Shown: positions 34,349 to 44,003 of the stretch, in pieces
Layout: the number at the start of each line of letters is the position of its first letter
Position numbering within the stretch: the stretch's first letter is position 1
Source: Prosthecobacter gellanilyticus
GTDB lineage: Bacteria > Verrucomicrobiota > Verrucomicrobiia > Verrucomicrobiales > Verrucomicrobiaceae
Direction of reading: 5' to 3'
DNA length: 64,000 nucleotides
Assembly: GCF_007992435.1 (NCBI RefSeq)
Contig: NZ_BKAG01000011.1
Location: forward strand, 62,001-126,000
Made by a program: the position numbers and the translations under genes
The notes under the pieces: model-generated
The model's input: only the letters and a program-made list of their open reading frames with translations
Database searches by the model: none
What the model was told of the DNA's origin: nothing

Positions 34349-36202
34349 ATGAAACAGCGTCGCGCGTCCAAGGTCACCTCAAATCCAACCTGCGTTCTCG
34401 GCATCGAGGCCGGCGGCACCAGGACCAGTGTCCTGCTGGTGGATGACAAGAACACCGAGCTCATTTCTTTTAGCGCGGACCCAGCCGTGCTGCCGCTGCT
34501 GTCCGATCGTGAGTTGCAATGGCACCTGCGGGATATCGCCGCGCGGCTTCCTTATCGTCCCTCCGCAATTGGCATCGGCATGGCTGGCGCGCGCAGTGAC
34601 ATGGACAAGGATCGCCTGCATCGTGCAGCATCGCGCATCTGGCCCGCGGTGCCTTGTGTGGCCACGAATGATCTGGAGACAGCGCTCGCGACCACGCCTG
34701 CGCCTCAGCCGCCGCTGCCGCGTGTCCTTGTGCTCAGTGGCACAGGCTCCTGCTGCTTTGGTCGCGCACCGGATGGTCGCACGGCGAAGGTGGGTGGCCG
34801 TGGACATGTGATCGGGGATCGCGCAGGAGCTTGTGAGATCGGCCTGCGGGCCTTGCGCGCCGTGATCGCGGACATGGATCATCATGGGAAGATGGGCCCG
34901 CTAGGTGTGGCCATGTTGAATGCGCTGGCCTTCAATGATGTCGAGCAGCTCATCCCCTGGTCTGTGCATGCCGGGAAGACGGAGATCGCCAGTCTCGCGG
35001 TCACAGTCTTTGCCATCGCGGCAAAGGGCGACAAGCTGGCGAAGAAAATCCTCTCAGACTCCGCGGCCATGCTGGCGGAAGATGCCATCGTGTGCGCGCA
35101 CCAGCTTACGGGTGCTCACGCTGGGCCGGTGGAGTTCGTTTTGAATGGCGGGGTGATTTTGAAGAACCTCGGTTTCATGCGGGATATCTCGCGACGCATT
35201 CGCGAAGGTTGGGCAGGCGCCAAGGTGACTCCTTTGAAAGGCTCGTCCGTGTGGGGCGCCGTGGCACTGGCTCGTGAGGCTGGGACCTTTGCCGTTTCGA
35301 GGCCTGTGCATTCGGCTTCTGACTTCGTGCTGCCGGCGGAGATTGCGGATCTCGCCGTGTTGGCGAAGTCGCCTACCGAAAAGCGTAACCCGGGAAGCTT
35401 GAAGCTCGATCAGATGCCCATCGCTCAGGGCATCGACCTCATGATCTGCGAGGACGCGGCCATCTCATTGGCCATCCGCACGGAGCGGAAACATCTCGCC
35501 ACGGTTATCACGCAGGTGGTGAAGGCCTTTAAAAGCGGTGGCCGCTTGTTCTATGTCGGTGCAGGTACGAGCGGTCGTCTCGGTGTGCTTGATGCGAGCG
35601 AGATTCCGCCGACGTTTCGTGCTCCGCGTGAGCAGGTGCAAGGCATCATCGCCGGTGGTCGCCAAGCACTGTGGAGCGCGGTGGAAGGCGCGGAAGATGA
35701 TGTGCAGGCAGGGGCAGTGGCCATTCGCAATCGTGCGGTGAACTCCAAGGATGTGGTCATCGGCATCGCGGCGAGCGGACGCACGCCGTTTGTTTGGGGA
35801 GCTCTGCATGAGGCGAACAAGCGCGGTGCCTTCACGGTGCTGCTTTGCTTCAATCCGGCGATGCGCCAGGCGGTTAACAAACTACGTGACAAAGCCTGGA
35901 AGCCCCAGGTCATGATCACTCCCGATGCCGGCCCTGAGATTCTCACAGGTTCCACTCGCCTCAAGTCAGGCACGGCGACGAAGCTGATCCTGAACATGAT
36001 CACGACGCTGGCCATGACGAAGGTGGGCAAGGTGATCGGCAACCTCATGGTGGACCTGAATCCCTCCAACGTGAAGCTGCAGGACCGGGCGGTGCGCATC
36101 ATTAGTGAACTGACCGGGGCTTCGCGCGAAGCCGCCCGGGATGCGTTGGTCGAATGCGGCTGGGTGGTGAAGGCCGCCTATCTAAAACTGAAGAAAAACT
36201 GA
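34349..36202 (+). CDS. murQ: Sugar kinase (BadF/MurK-like) fused to MurNAc-6-phosphate etherase MurQ
   Basis: The ATG at 34349 (MKQRRASKVTSN) gives 617 residues. Residues about 10-315 are a BadF/BadG-type ATPase fold kinase (LGIEAGGTRTS phosphate-1 loop, VLSGTGSCCF, GRGHVIGDRAGACEIG, LNGGVI). Residues about 330-617 are a full MurQ-type etherase: VGAGTSGRLGVLDASEIPPTF with catalytic Glu, IAGGRQALWSAVEGAEDD, VIGIAASGRTPFV, GPEILTGSTRLKSGTATKLILNM and the helical UBA-like end. Together they would phosphorylate MurNAc and then cleave MurNAc-6-P to GlcNAc-6-P and lactate in wall recycling. MurK-type kinases next to MurQ are known, so the fusion fits the pathway. Both halves look complete. Confidence 0.88.
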   Translation: MKQRRASKVTSNPTCVLGIEAGGTRTSVLLVDDKNTELISFSADPAVLPLLSDRELQWHLRDIAARLPYRPSAIGIGMAGARSDMDKDRLHRAASRIWPAVPCVATNDLETALATTPAPQPPLPRVLVLSGTGSCCFGRAPDGRTAKVGGRGHVIGDRAGACEIGLRALRAVIADMDHHGKMGPLGVAMLNALAFNDVEQLIPWSVHAGKTEIASLAVTVFAIAAKGDKLAKKILSDSAAMLAEDAIVCAHQLTGAHAGPVEFVLNGGVILKNLGFMRDISRRIREGWAGAKVTPLKGSSVWGAVALAREAGTFAVSRPVHSASDFVLPAEIADLAVLAKSPTEKRNPGSLKLDQMPIAQGIDLMICEDAAISLAIRTERKHLATVITQVVKAFKSGGRLFYVGAGTSGRLGVLDASEIPPTFRAPREQVQGIIAGGRQALWSAVEGAEDDVQAGAVAIRNRAVNSKDVVIGIAASGRTPFVWGALHEANKRGAFTVLLCFNPAMRQAVNKLRDKAWKPQVMITPDAGPEILTGSTRLKSGTATKLILNMITTLAMTKVGKVIGNLMVDLNPSNVKLQDRAVRIISELTGASREAARDALVECGWVVKAAYLKLKKN

Positions 36203-36220
36203 GCCTGACGGAGTGGGAAA

Positions 36221-36679
36221 CTACTTCGGCAGAAGTGTCCTTCTCAAAACAAAAACACGCTGTGCATTCCATCCTGTGGAAGTAATGAGCTCGACGTCCT
36301 CATGGTCAACCTCCGGGGTGAGGGATGCCTCACCATCGGCAAGGATGCTTTCGTAGCCGATCACCTTGAGGCGGCCCGCTGGTGCCGTCTTGGCCAGGTC
36401 TTCATACTCTTGCTTCACCTCGGTCGTGAAAAAGACGACTTCAATCCCAGGACCCTCTTGGGGGCTACCACTGCCTGCTACCTTGTAGGCCCGCCAGCTT
36501 GGGTCCTGCTTTTTCACGTCCGGCGGCGGCACCAGCTTTCGGATGATCACTTCCTCGGCAATCATGACGCCAAAGCCTTTGCCAAAATACGAGCTGAATT
36601 TCAGGTGGTCCTTTCCTTGGGAGAAAAGGGAGCCCAGGCTCAGCAGGATTACACCGAGAGATAAGAGTCTGATTTTCAT
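36221..36679 (-). CDS. Secreted small protein, unknown function
   Basis: The 152-residue product starts with a signal-like helix (MKIRLLSLGVILLSLGSLF). The mature part is mostly charged strands (GFGVMIAEEVIIRKL, IEVVFFTTEVKQEYEDL, VELITSTGWNAQRVFVL). No recognised domain. It lies between the MurQ fusion and pgi, convergent with the first (18-bp gap) and divergent from pgi. Confidence 0.6.
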   Translation of the reverse strand: MKIRLLSLGVILLSLGSLFSQGKDHLKFSSYFGKGFGVMIAEEVIIRKLVPPPDVKKQDPSWRAYKVAGSGSPQEGPGIEVVFFTTEVKQEYEDLAKTAPAGRLKVIGYESILADGEASLTPEVDHEDVELITSTGWNAQRVFVLRRTLLPK

Positions 36680-36817
36680 ATCGCTTATTTTTGCCCTCGC
36701 ATTGTAGGCGCTCCCGGCTCATCACGACCATTCAGTTTTTTCATGGATGGTTGAGACGCTCCCGGCAAACGCGGGTTGCGTCCTGGCAGGGGGTGTGCTT
36801 CTTCCGGCATCCATCTC

Positions 36818-38386
36818 ATGAGCACCTCCTCCTCCCTTTGGAATCGTTTTCAGCAGTATTTCGTCCGCTATCCGAAGCTTGGCTTCAGCATCGACATCAG
36901 CCGCATGGCTTTTGAGGACGGTTTCATCGACTCCATGGCTCCTTCGATTGAGAAGGCTTTCGCCGCCATGAAGGAACTGGAAGCGGGTGCCATTGCCAAC
37001 CCGGATGAAGGCCGCATGGTGGGCCACTACTGGCTGCGTGATTCCTCCCTGGCTCCGACTGAGCTGCGTGCCGAGATCGATGGCACTCTGGACTCCACCT
37101 TGAAGTTCGCCGAAGACGTCCACAGCGGTGCCATCAAGGCTCCGAACGGTCAGAAGTTCACCCGCGTGCTGGTCGTCGGCATCGGTGGTTCGGCGCTCGG
37201 ACCTCAGCTGGTGGCGCAGGCCATCACCCCGGCGAATCCACCGCTGGCCATTGATTTCTTCGACAACACCGACCCGGATGGCATGGACCGCATTGTGGAG
37301 CAGATCGGTGCTGAACTGGCTACTACTGTGACTTTGGTCATCTCCAAGTCCGGCGGCACCAAGGAAACCCGCAATGGCATGCTGGAAGCTGCCGCAGCCT
37401 ACAAGGCGCAGGGCCTCGACTTCGCCAAGCATGCCGTGGCCGTCACAGGTGTCGGCAGTGAGCTGGACAAATATGCCATCGCTCAAGGCTGGATGACCCG
37501 TTTCCCGATGTGGGACTGGGTGGGTGGACGCACAAGCGTGATGAGCGCCGTGGGCACCATCGCCGCAGCGCTTCAGGGCGTGGATGTGCGCCGCTTCCTG
37601 GCTGGCGCTGCCGCCATGGATGCGGAGACGCGCACCCGTCCGGCCAAGGAAAACGCCGCCATGCTGCTGGCCCTGATGTGGTATAGCGCCGGCAAGGGCA
37701 AGGGCCTGAAGGACATGGTGGTGTTGCCTTATAAGGATCGCCTCGTGCTCTTCTCCAAGTATCTCCAGCAGCTCGTCATGGAGTCGCTCGGCAAGGAGCA
37801 TGATCTCGATGGCAAGATCGTGAACCAGGGCATCGCCGTTTACGGCAACAAAGGCTCCACGGACCAGCACGCCTATGTGCAGCAGCTTCGTGATGGCGTG
37901 AACAATTTCTTCGTCACCTTCATCGAGGTGGCCAAGGCCCGCGACACCGCTGGTTTCGAGGTCGAGCCTGGCTTTACCAGTGGCGACTACCTCCAGGGCT
38001 TCCTGCGTGGCACACGCAAGGCGCTGGCTGGCAGCGGTCGTGAGTCCGTGACTCTCACCATTCCTGAGGTCAGCGCCTTCACGCTGGGCCTGCTCATCGG
38101 TCTCTTCGAGCGCACGGTCAGCTTCTACGCCACCCTGGTAAACGTGAACGCCTATCATCAGCCCGGTGTGGAGGCTGGCAAGAAGGCCGCCACCGACTTC
38201 CTCAAGCAGATGGCCTCCGTCATCGGCGCACTGCCTGCAGGTGGTGCCACTGCCGAGGCTCTCGCGGCCCAGGTGGGTATCGATGCTGAGGACGCCTGGC
38301 AGATGCTGAGCCATCTGGCGGCGAACGGTCGCGCTAAGGTGACCCTCGGGGCCACCCCGGCGGCAGATTCTTTTGCCAAGGTCTGA
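36818..38386 (+). CDS. pgi: Glucose-6-phosphate isomerase
   Basis: This enzyme interconverts glucose-6-P and fructose-6-P. The ATG at 36818 ([15 protein letters not shown]) is preferred to the open frame at 36776; the product is 522 residues. Signatures are [32 protein letters not shown] (PGI phosphate site) and [18 protein letters not shown] (catalytic loop). The last motif is of the bacterial long form. The gene follows the MurQ fusion locus, so GlcNAc-6-P/fructose-6-P handling is grouped here. Confidence 0.95.
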   Translation: MSTSSSLWNRFQQYFVRYPKLGFSIDISRMAFEDGFIDSMAPSIEKAFAAMKELEAGAIANPDEGRMVGHYWLRDSSLAPTELRAEIDGTLDSTLKFAEDVHSGAIKAPNGQKFTRVLVVGIGGSALGPQLVAQAITPANPPLAIDFFDNTDPDGMDRIVEQIGAELATTVTLVISKSGGTKETRNGMLEAAAAYKAQGLDFAKHAVAVTGVGSELDKYAIAQGWMTRFPMWDWVGGRTSVMSAVGTIAAALQGVDVRRFLAGAAAMDAETRTRPAKENAAMLLALMWYSAGKGKGLKDMVVLPYKDRLVLFSKYLQQLVMESLGKEHDLDGKIVNQGIAVYGNKGSTDQHAYVQQLRDGVNNFFVTFIEVAKARDTAGFEVEPGFTSGDYLQGFLRGTRKALAGSGRESVTLTIPEVSAFTLGLLIGLFERTVSFYATLVNVNAYHQPGVEAGKKAATDFLKQMASVIGALPAGGATAEALAAQVGIDAEDAWQMLSHLAANGRAKVTLGATPAADSFAKV

Positions 38387-38452
38387 TCGAATCGCTATTG
38401 CCATCCTTGGCGGAGCACTCTATCTCGTAGGTCGTCGCTATGCGGCACCCTC

Positions 38453-38815
38453 ATGGACGAGCGTTTCCCCCTACATTACCAGATCGCCTGCATCGTGCTC
38501 ACCGCACTCTTTGTGTGGTCGTTCAGCATCGCGCGCGAGCCGCGGCAGTGGAGGAGGCTCTTTCAGTCCATGTTTTCGAAGGGCGAGCAGTTCTCCGTCA
38601 ATAAAAACAAGGTCATCGACGAAACGCTGAAGCGATATGGCATCGTTATTGCGATGATCATTCTCGTGGCAGACGTGGGCTGCTTTGTGGCCATGGTGAC
38701 TTACAAGGAGCGCATGCATGCCAAGCAGATGTCCGCTGAGGACTGGAATCGTTTGCAAGAGCAGAACAAGATCCAAAGCGCGTCCCCTGCTCAGGGCCGG
38801 GCGGGCATCAACTGA
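38453..38815 (+). CDS. Small two-helix membrane protein
   Basis: The product is 120 residues with hydrophobic helices at about 9-25 and 64-84, separated by a Lys/Arg-rich cytoplasmic loop (SMFSKGEQFSVNKNKVIDE). No family recognised. It starts 66 bp after pgi and ends 48 bp before the nucleoside transporter gene, so it probably shares a transcript with one or both. Confidence 0.65.
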   Translation: MDERFPLHYQIACIVLTALFVWSFSIAREPRQWRRLFQSMFSKGEQFSVNKNKVIDETLKRYGIVIAMIILVADVGCFVAMVTYKERMHAKQMSAEDWNRLQEQNKIQSASPAQGRAGIN

Positions 38816-38863
38816 GGAGGGAAACCTCCCTGATTCCCGAAGGTTTTCTCTCCCACCTCCTTC

Positions 38864-40105
38864 ATGAATCACGGCATCGGTCTCCTTGGCATCCTGACTT
38901 TTGTCACTCTGGCCTGGGTGCTTTCCGAGAACCGGCGCAAGTTTCCCTGGAGGGTGGTCATCTCGGGGTTGTTGCTGCAGTTTTTGTTAGGCTGGTCCAT
39001 CCTGCGGACGGAGGCAGGTGCGTGGTTCTTCGGGCGTCTGGACGCTGCCTTTAACCGCCTCCTCGGATTCTCCCTGGAAGGGGTGTCCATGGTCTTTGGA
39101 CCCCTGGCGAGCAAGGACCTGCTCTCGCGGACCTTTGGCGAGCAAAATGCCTTTCTCTTCGTGGTGCTGGTGACGGGCACGATCGTGCTCGTCTCGGCTC
39201 TCTCTTCGCTGTTCTATCACTACGGCATTCTTCAGCTCGTGGTGCGCGGTGTGGCCTGGGGGATGCGTGGTGTCATGGGCACCAGCGGCAGTGAAACCCT
39301 GGCCGCCGCGGCAAACATCTTCATGGGCCAGACGGAGGCGCCCTTGGTCATCAAGCCCTATCTGCCCACCATGACACGCAGCGAGCTCATGGCGCTCATG
39401 GTCGGCGGCATGGCCACGATCGCGGGAGGTGTGATGGCGGCTTACATTCAGTTCGGCATCTCGGCCGGGCACCTGCTGACCGCGTCTGTCATCAGCGCTC
39501 CGGCTTCCTTGATGTTTGCCAAGATCATCATCCCGGAAACCGGGGTGAGTGACACGGCGGACGGCTCCGTCCGCGAGATCCCGCGCGAGACCGTGAATGG
39601 TCTGGATGCGATCTGCCAGGGTGCCAGTGATGGCATCAAGCTCTCCATGAATGTGATGGCCATGCTCATCGCCTTCGTGGCCGTGGTGGCCATGGCAAAC
39701 TACCTGCTCTCCTACACCCTGGCGTTTGCTGGTTATGTGGATCCCAAGCCTCTTCAAACCATTCTTGGTTGGGCCAACGCGCCCTTTGCCTGGCTCATGG
39801 GCATCCCCTGGCAGGACTGCAAGACCATCGGCAGCATTCTGGGGGAGCGCATCGTGCTCAATGAGTTCATCGGCTACCTCAATCTCAGCAAGGTGCAGGG
39901 CGTGCAGCCCGGCAGTGTGGTCATCGCCACCTATGCCTTGTGCGGTTTTGCCAACTTCGCCAGCATTGCCATCCAGATCGGAGGCATCGGCGCCCTGGCG
40001 GAGAGCCGCCGTGCTGATCTGGCACAGATCGGATTCAAGGCCATGCTGGCCGGACTGCTCTCCTGCTACTGCACGGCCTGCGTGGCGGGATTGCTGGTCA
40101 GGTAA
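38864..40105 (+). CDS. Concentrative nucleoside transporter (CNT/NupC family)
   Basis: The 413-residue protein has about 10 hydrophobic segments. CNT hallmarks are LSSLFYHYGILQLVVRGVAWGM, GTSGSETLAAAANIFMGQTEAPLV, TRSELMALMVGGMATIAGGVMA and a late ALCGFANFASIAIQIGGIG. Members import nucleosides with H+ or Na+. The Gly-x-Thr-x-x-x-Glu segment is the substrate site in the family. No nucleoside hydrolase or kinase is adjacent. Confidence 0.92.
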   Translation: MNHGIGLLGILTFVTLAWVLSENRRKFPWRVVISGLLLQFLLGWSILRTEAGAWFFGRLDAAFNRLLGFSLEGVSMVFGPLASKDLLSRTFGEQNAFLFVVLVTGTIVLVSALSSLFYHYGILQLVVRGVAWGMRGVMGTSGSETLAAAANIFMGQTEAPLVIKPYLPTMTRSELMALMVGGMATIAGGVMAAYIQFGISAGHLLTASVISAPASLMFAKIIIPETGVSDTADGSVREIPRETVNGLDAICQGASDGIKLSMNVMAMLIAFVAVVAMANYLLSYTLAFAGYVDPKPLQTILGWANAPFAWLMGIPWQDCKTIGSILGERIVLNEFIGYLNLSKVQGVQPGSVVIATYALCGFANFASIAIQIGGIGALAESRRADLAQIGFKAMLAGLLSCYCTACVAGLLVR

Positions 40106-40183
40106 GAATGAGAGGGATTGAGCGCCCTCAATCATCGCGCCACTTGCATCACCCGGTCACTGATGAGAGGCTGCGCATCCCCC

Positions 40184-41242
40184 ATGTTCCTGCTCGACCT
40201 GACCTTTGATGAACTGCAAGCCCTGCTGGTGCAGGAAGGGCTGCGTCCGGCGCATGGGGCCACGCTTTGGAATGCACTGCATTTTCGGGCGGTCACGGAT
40301 CTGGCGGCGTGTGAGCATTTCCTGCCTCCTTTGAAGCGCTGGGTGGCGGAACGCGTGGGCACGGAACCGGGGCAGCACCAGGTGGATGTGCCGCCGGTCT
40401 CGTCTGACATCCCGAGCGGTGATGGCCTGACGCACAAGTTCCTGCTGCGGCTTCAGGATGGGCAGGAGATCGAGACCGTGGTCATGAGTTACACGGGTCG
40501 CCACACCGCCTGCATCAGCACCCAGGCCGGATGCGCCATGGGCTGTGTCTTTTGCGCCACGGGCCAGATGGGATTCGTGCGGCACCTCAGGCCGGGGGAG
40601 ATCGTGGCCCAGGTGCATCATGCGCGGCGTGTGCTGAAGCACCGTGGCGAGCGGCTGCGCAATCTGGTGCTCATGGGCATGGGCGAGCCGCTGCATAACT
40701 ATGAGTCTGTCATGAAGGCGCTGGAGATCATCAGTGACACGCGCGGGGCAAACATCGGCCCGAGCAAGGTTTCTGTGAGCACGGTCGGTGTGGTGCCGGG
40801 CATCCTGCGCCTGGCGGAGGAGAACCGCCCCTGCAATCTGGCCGTGAGCCTGCATGGCAGCACGGAGGAGGAGCGCGCTGCCCTGATCCCGGCAAACCAG
40901 CGCTGGCCGCTGAGCCAGCTCATGGCTGCCTGCCGGACTTATGGTGAGAAGACTGGCCGCCGCATCTTCTTTGCCTGGACCCTCATTGAGGGGGTGAACG
41001 ATACTCCGGATCATGCTCGCCGGGTAATCACGCTGCTGGAAGGTGTGGATGCGCATGTGAACCTGATCCCGCTGAACGAGACCTCCGGCTATGAGGGCCA
41101 TGAGAGCGCTGAATCGTCCGGAAATGAGTTCCACCGCATCATTCAGGAAGCGGGCATTCCCTGCACGATCCGCCAGCGGCGTGGCATCGATGTGGCGGCG
41201 GGTTGCGGGCAGCTCAAGGCAGCTAGACGCAAGCGTTCCTGA
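40184..41242 (+). CDS. rlmN: 23S rRNA (adenine2503-C2)-methyltransferase RlmN
   Basis: RlmN is a radical-SAM enzyme that methylates C2 of A2503 in 23S rRNA (and A37 of some tRNAs). The cluster motif is CAMGCVFCATGQMGF (C-x3-C-x2-C). Other matches are NLVLMGMGEPLHNYE, VSTVGVVPGI, LAVSLHGSTEEERAALIP, LIEGVNDTPDHA and a late CTIRQRRGIDVAAGCGQL with the second catalytic Cys. The ATG at 40184 (MFLLDLTFDELQALL) is my start, giving 352 residues; the ATG at 40163 is an alternative. Confidence 0.95.
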   Translation: MFLLDLTFDELQALLVQEGLRPAHGATLWNALHFRAVTDLAACEHFLPPLKRWVAERVGTEPGQHQVDVPPVSSDIPSGDGLTHKFLLRLQDGQEIETVVMSYTGRHTACISTQAGCAMGCVFCATGQMGFVRHLRPGEIVAQVHHARRVLKHRGERLRNLVLMGMGEPLHNYESVMKALEIISDTRGANIGPSKVSVSTVGVVPGILRLAEENRPCNLAVSLHGSTEEERAALIPANQRWPLSQLMAACRTYGEKTGRRIFFAWTLIEGVNDTPDHARRVITLLEGVDAHVNLIPLNETSGYEGHESAESSGNEFHRIIQEAGIPCTIRQRRGIDVAAGCGQLKAARRKRS

Positions 41243-41397
41243 CTGCGGGTGACGTCAGACCTCCAAGCGAGTCAAATCCTGAGGTGTTGCGAGAAATTCC
41301 GGTTTGACCAGCCTATTATATTTGAGAGCCTTCCCGAGGAGCTTTTCCCTCGAAAGACAGCACCAAAATAGCCTTGCCTCGCTCCCTGCCAGCGTGC

Positions 41398-42144
41398 ATG
41401 ACTGCGCACCTTTTTTCGCCCATGCAGTTCGTCTTCCCCACACATCTCCAGCTTGCCAATGAGCAAAGTGATGGCTTTCACCAGGAGTTGCTGCGCGGCC
41501 TGACTCACAAGCTCAACAACCTCCTCGCCGTCATCCAGGGCTTCAGCAGCCTCATCCTGATGACGGATGACCTGGATGCCAACATCGCGGAGAACATGCA
41601 GCACATCCGTGAGGCATCCGTGGGTGTTTCCAATCTGAGCGAGCGTGTGCGCGGTGCCGGTGGCTGTGCCAAGCTGCAGATGCAGGCGCTGAACCTGAAC
41701 GAGTATCTCGGTGTGGTGCAGACGGCCTTGCTGGAGCCCTTCACGAAAAGCAATGTGCAGCTTGATGCCGATGTGCAGCAGAGCCTGCCTGCCATCAATG
41801 TGGATCCGGGCAAGCTGAAGGACATCCTGGTGGAGATCCTCAAGAATGCCGCTGAAGCCGCTGCTCCTGTGGGCGGTCGCGCCATGCTGAAGATTGCGGG
41901 TCCAGGTGCCATCACCCCTGCCGAGCAGCGCCGCGTGGACATCCTGGTGAGCAACACCGGCAGCACTATCACTCCCGAGAAGCTCCAGCAGGTCTTCCGT
42001 GCCTTCTATGGCTCCAAGACCAGCAATCATCTCGGCCTCGGCCTGACGATCTCCTCCATGCTCTGCCATCAGATGGGCGTGCAGATCGGCATCGCCTCTG
42101 AAAACAACACCACGACTGTCTGGCTGAGCTGCCCGATGGCCTGA
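41398..42144 (+). CDS. Stand-alone histidine kinase-like protein
   Basis: ATGs at 41398 and 41422 are both possible starts (about 248 or 240 residues). A dimerisation/phosphoacceptor helix carries GLTHKLNNLLAVIQGFSSLI, close to the H-box of NtrB-type kinases. The ATPase part has an N-box DILVEILKNAAEAAAP and a G2-like NHLGLGLTISSMLC. There is no sensor domain or membrane helix, so it is a soluble kinase, probably with a partner encoded elsewhere. It sits between rlmN and the ABC permease gene without a response regulator. Confidence 0.8.
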   Translation: MTAHLFSPMQFVFPTHLQLANEQSDGFHQELLRGLTHKLNNLLAVIQGFSSLILMTDDLDANIAENMQHIREASVGVSNLSERVRGAGGCAKLQMQALNLNEYLGVVQTALLEPFTKSNVQLDADVQQSLPAINVDPGKLKDILVEILKNAAEAAAPVGGRAMLKIAGPGAITPAEQRRVDILVSNTGSTITPEKLQQVFRAFYGSKTSNHLGLGLTISSMLCHQMGVQIGIASENNTTTVWLSCPMA

Positions 42145-42164
42145 TTTGAGCTTCTCCGGCTGCC

Positions 42165-42917
42165 ATGCCCGGATCACCGCTTCTCTCCCGCCTGCTCTGG
42201 AGCCTCGTGCTCCTGCTGGGAGTGTCGCTGGCCCTCTACGGTACTTTTGCCACGGTTCACTATTCCTGGCACTGGTCGGTGGTCTGGGGGTATCGCGCCC
42301 AGTTTCTCTGGGGCTGGGTGGCCACCATGGTCATCTCTCTCGGCGCCATGGTGATCAGCATGCTGCTCGGTTTCGCGCTCATGCTGGGTCGTCGCTCGCC
42401 CTGGGAGCCTGTACGTCTTTTTTGTTCGGGCACGGTGGAGATCGTGCGCGGCTCGCCGCTGCTGGTGCAGCTCCTGATTGGTTACTACATTGTGGCCACC
42501 GCCCTGCATGTGAACTCGCCCGTTCTGGTGGGGACAATCCTGCTGGGGCTTTTTGAAGCGGCGTATCTGGCGGAAATCTTCCGCGGGGCCGTGGAGAGCA
42601 TCGGCGCTTCGCAGTGGGAAGCGGCGAGAGCGGTGGGCTTCAACACGCAGCAGACTTACCGCCATGTGATCATCCCTCAGGCAGTGCGGCGTGCGCTTCC
42701 TGGCACGACGGGTGAGCTGGTCTCGCTCATCAAATCGTCATCCTTGCTCTCCGTGATCGGCATTGAGGAACTGGTGCAAAAGGTGCGGGTGATGAACTCC
42801 GCCAGCTACACCGCATTGGAAGGCTATCTGCCTCTGGCGGTGGCCTATCTTATCGTCACGCTGCCGCTGTCCTGGTGGGCGCGGAGACTGGAAAGGAGGT
42901 TCGCCTATGAGACTTGA
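42165..42917 (+). CDS. Amino-acid-type ABC transporter permease
   Basis: The 250-residue protein has about five or six membrane helices. VEIVRGSPLLVQLLIGYY and the EAA loop EAAYLAEIFRGAVESIGASQWEAARAVGF are hallmarks of the His/Glu/Gln-type (HisM/GlnP) permease family. It overlaps the ATPase gene by 11 bp, so the two are translationally coupled. No periplasmic binding protein is next to them. Confidence 0.92.
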   Translation: MPGSPLLSRLLWSLVLLLGVSLALYGTFATVHYSWHWSVVWGYRAQFLWGWVATMVISLGAMVISMLLGFALMLGRRSPWEPVRLFCSGTVEIVRGSPLLVQLLIGYYIVATALHVNSPVLVGTILLGLFEAAYLAEIFRGAVESIGASQWEAARAVGFNTQQTYRHVIIPQAVRRALPGTTGELVSLIKSSSLLSVIGIEELVQKVRVMNSASYTALEGYLPLAVAYLIVTLPLSWWARRLERRFAYET

Positions 42918-43644
42918 GACTCGTCAAGTGACCAAGCGCTATGGCAAGTTCATGGCGCTGAATGAGGCGAGCTTTCAAACCACCACCGAAGCGCGTGTCG
43001 TGGCTTTGTTAGGCCCGAGTGGTGGCGGCAAGTCCACACTGCTGCGCGTGCTCGGCGGTCTCCTGCTGCCAGAGTCCGGCGAGGTGCTGGTGAATGGTGA
43101 ACCGCTTCCGCATGATCCTGATGCAGCCCTGGTGGCTCTGCGGCGAAACGGCTTCGTGTTTCAGGGATACAATCTCTTCCCGCATCTCAGTGCCTTGCAG
43201 AACATTGTGCTGCCTTTGCAGGAGGTTCATGGTTTGAAGACGGCGGAAGCGCAGGCACGAGCGGTGGAACTGCTGACTCGTCTTGGCCTGGCCGAGCATC
43301 AGCACAAGCGGCCGGCGGAGCTCTCTGGCGGCCAGCAGCAGCGCGCGGCCATCGCCCGTGCTTTGGCACCGCGTCCGGCCTTGCTGCTGCTCGATGAACC
43401 GACCTCAGCGCTCGATCCGGTGATGACCGGTGAGGTGCTGGATGTGATTCGTGAACTCGCGGAAGGCGGGCAGAAGATCGTGCTGGCCACGCATGAGATC
43501 AGCTTTGCCAAGAAGGTGGCGGACTGGGTGGTCTTTCTGGCTCAGGGCAAGGTCGTGGAGTCTTGTCCGGCGGAGCAGTTTTTTGCGCAGCCTACATCGC
43601 CTCTGGCGCGTGAGTATCTCGAGGGGCTTTCGAGGTATCGGTAA
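42907..43644 (+). CDS. Amino-acid-type ABC transporter ATPase (GlnQ-like)
   Basis: The 245-residue protein has Walker A GPSGGGKST, Q-loop NGFVFQGYNLFPHLSAL, signature LSGGQQQRAAIARALA and Walker B LLLLDEPTSALDP. The D-x-V/M-T/E-V-L and THEIsfAKKVAD ends match polar amino acid uptake ATPases. With the preceding permease it makes an importer core that lacks a linked binding protein. A palindromic repeat follows in the intergenic space. Confidence 0.93.
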   Translation: MRLETRQVTKRYGKFMALNEASFQTTTEARVVALLGPSGGGKSTLLRVLGGLLLPESGEVLVNGEPLPHDPDAALVALRRNGFVFQGYNLFPHLSALQNIVLPLQEVHGLKTAEAQARAVELLTRLGLAEHQHKRPAELSGGQQQRAAIARALAPRPALLLLDEPTSALDPVMTGEVLDVIRELAEGGQKIVLATHEISFAKKVADWVVFLAQGKVVESCPAEQFFAQPTSPLAREYLEGLSRYR

Positions 43645-43710
43645 ACCGAATGCTGCCAAGTGATCGAGTCGATACAGGATGCTCGTGGTTTGAGGGCCAA
43701 CGGCCCGAAA

Positions 43711-43910
43711 CTCCTCAGCCCAGGGCAACGCCCTGGGATTCTCGAAGTCGTCAGCCTTCTCCCAGACAGAGCGCCGAAGGTGCGATACTCGACTCCTCGG
43801 ATTCATGCGCCGAAATAACCCCGGGCGTCGAGTGTCGGCCTTTCAGGCCTCTGCGTCATGGAAGCTTTGTGGTCTGACCTGTTCCCAGGGCGTTGCCCTG
43901 GGCTGAGGAG
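43711..43910. repeat. Nested palindromic intergenic element A (REP/BIME-like)
   Basis: The spacer 43645-44003 holds no gene. Bases 43711-43738 and 43883-43910 form an exact 28-bp inverted repeat, and each arm is itself a palindrome (CCCAGGG-caacg-CCCTGGG). Further inside, 43788-43794 and 43827-43833 pair as ACTCGAC/GTCGAGT. The layout matches other intergenic nested palindromes such as the one at 57228-57477, although the sequences differ. It is likely a mobile REP-type or MITE-type element. Confidence 0.75.
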
Positions 43911-44003
43911 TGTCGCCTCTTCGAGGCTTCAAGCAGTTCTTTCTCGGCGGTAATATCAGTCGGCCATCCTTCTAACAGGTTTTCGATCTCATGAATGGCA
44001 TAA

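Noticed and set aside
36722..38404. 560-aa minus-strand frame over pgi
   Set aside because: Antisense shadow of a high-GC gene with strong Pgi motifs.
43645..44003. Possible CRISPR-like repeats
   Set aside because: The repeats are inverted and palindromic, with no regular direct repeats or spacers and no cas genes.
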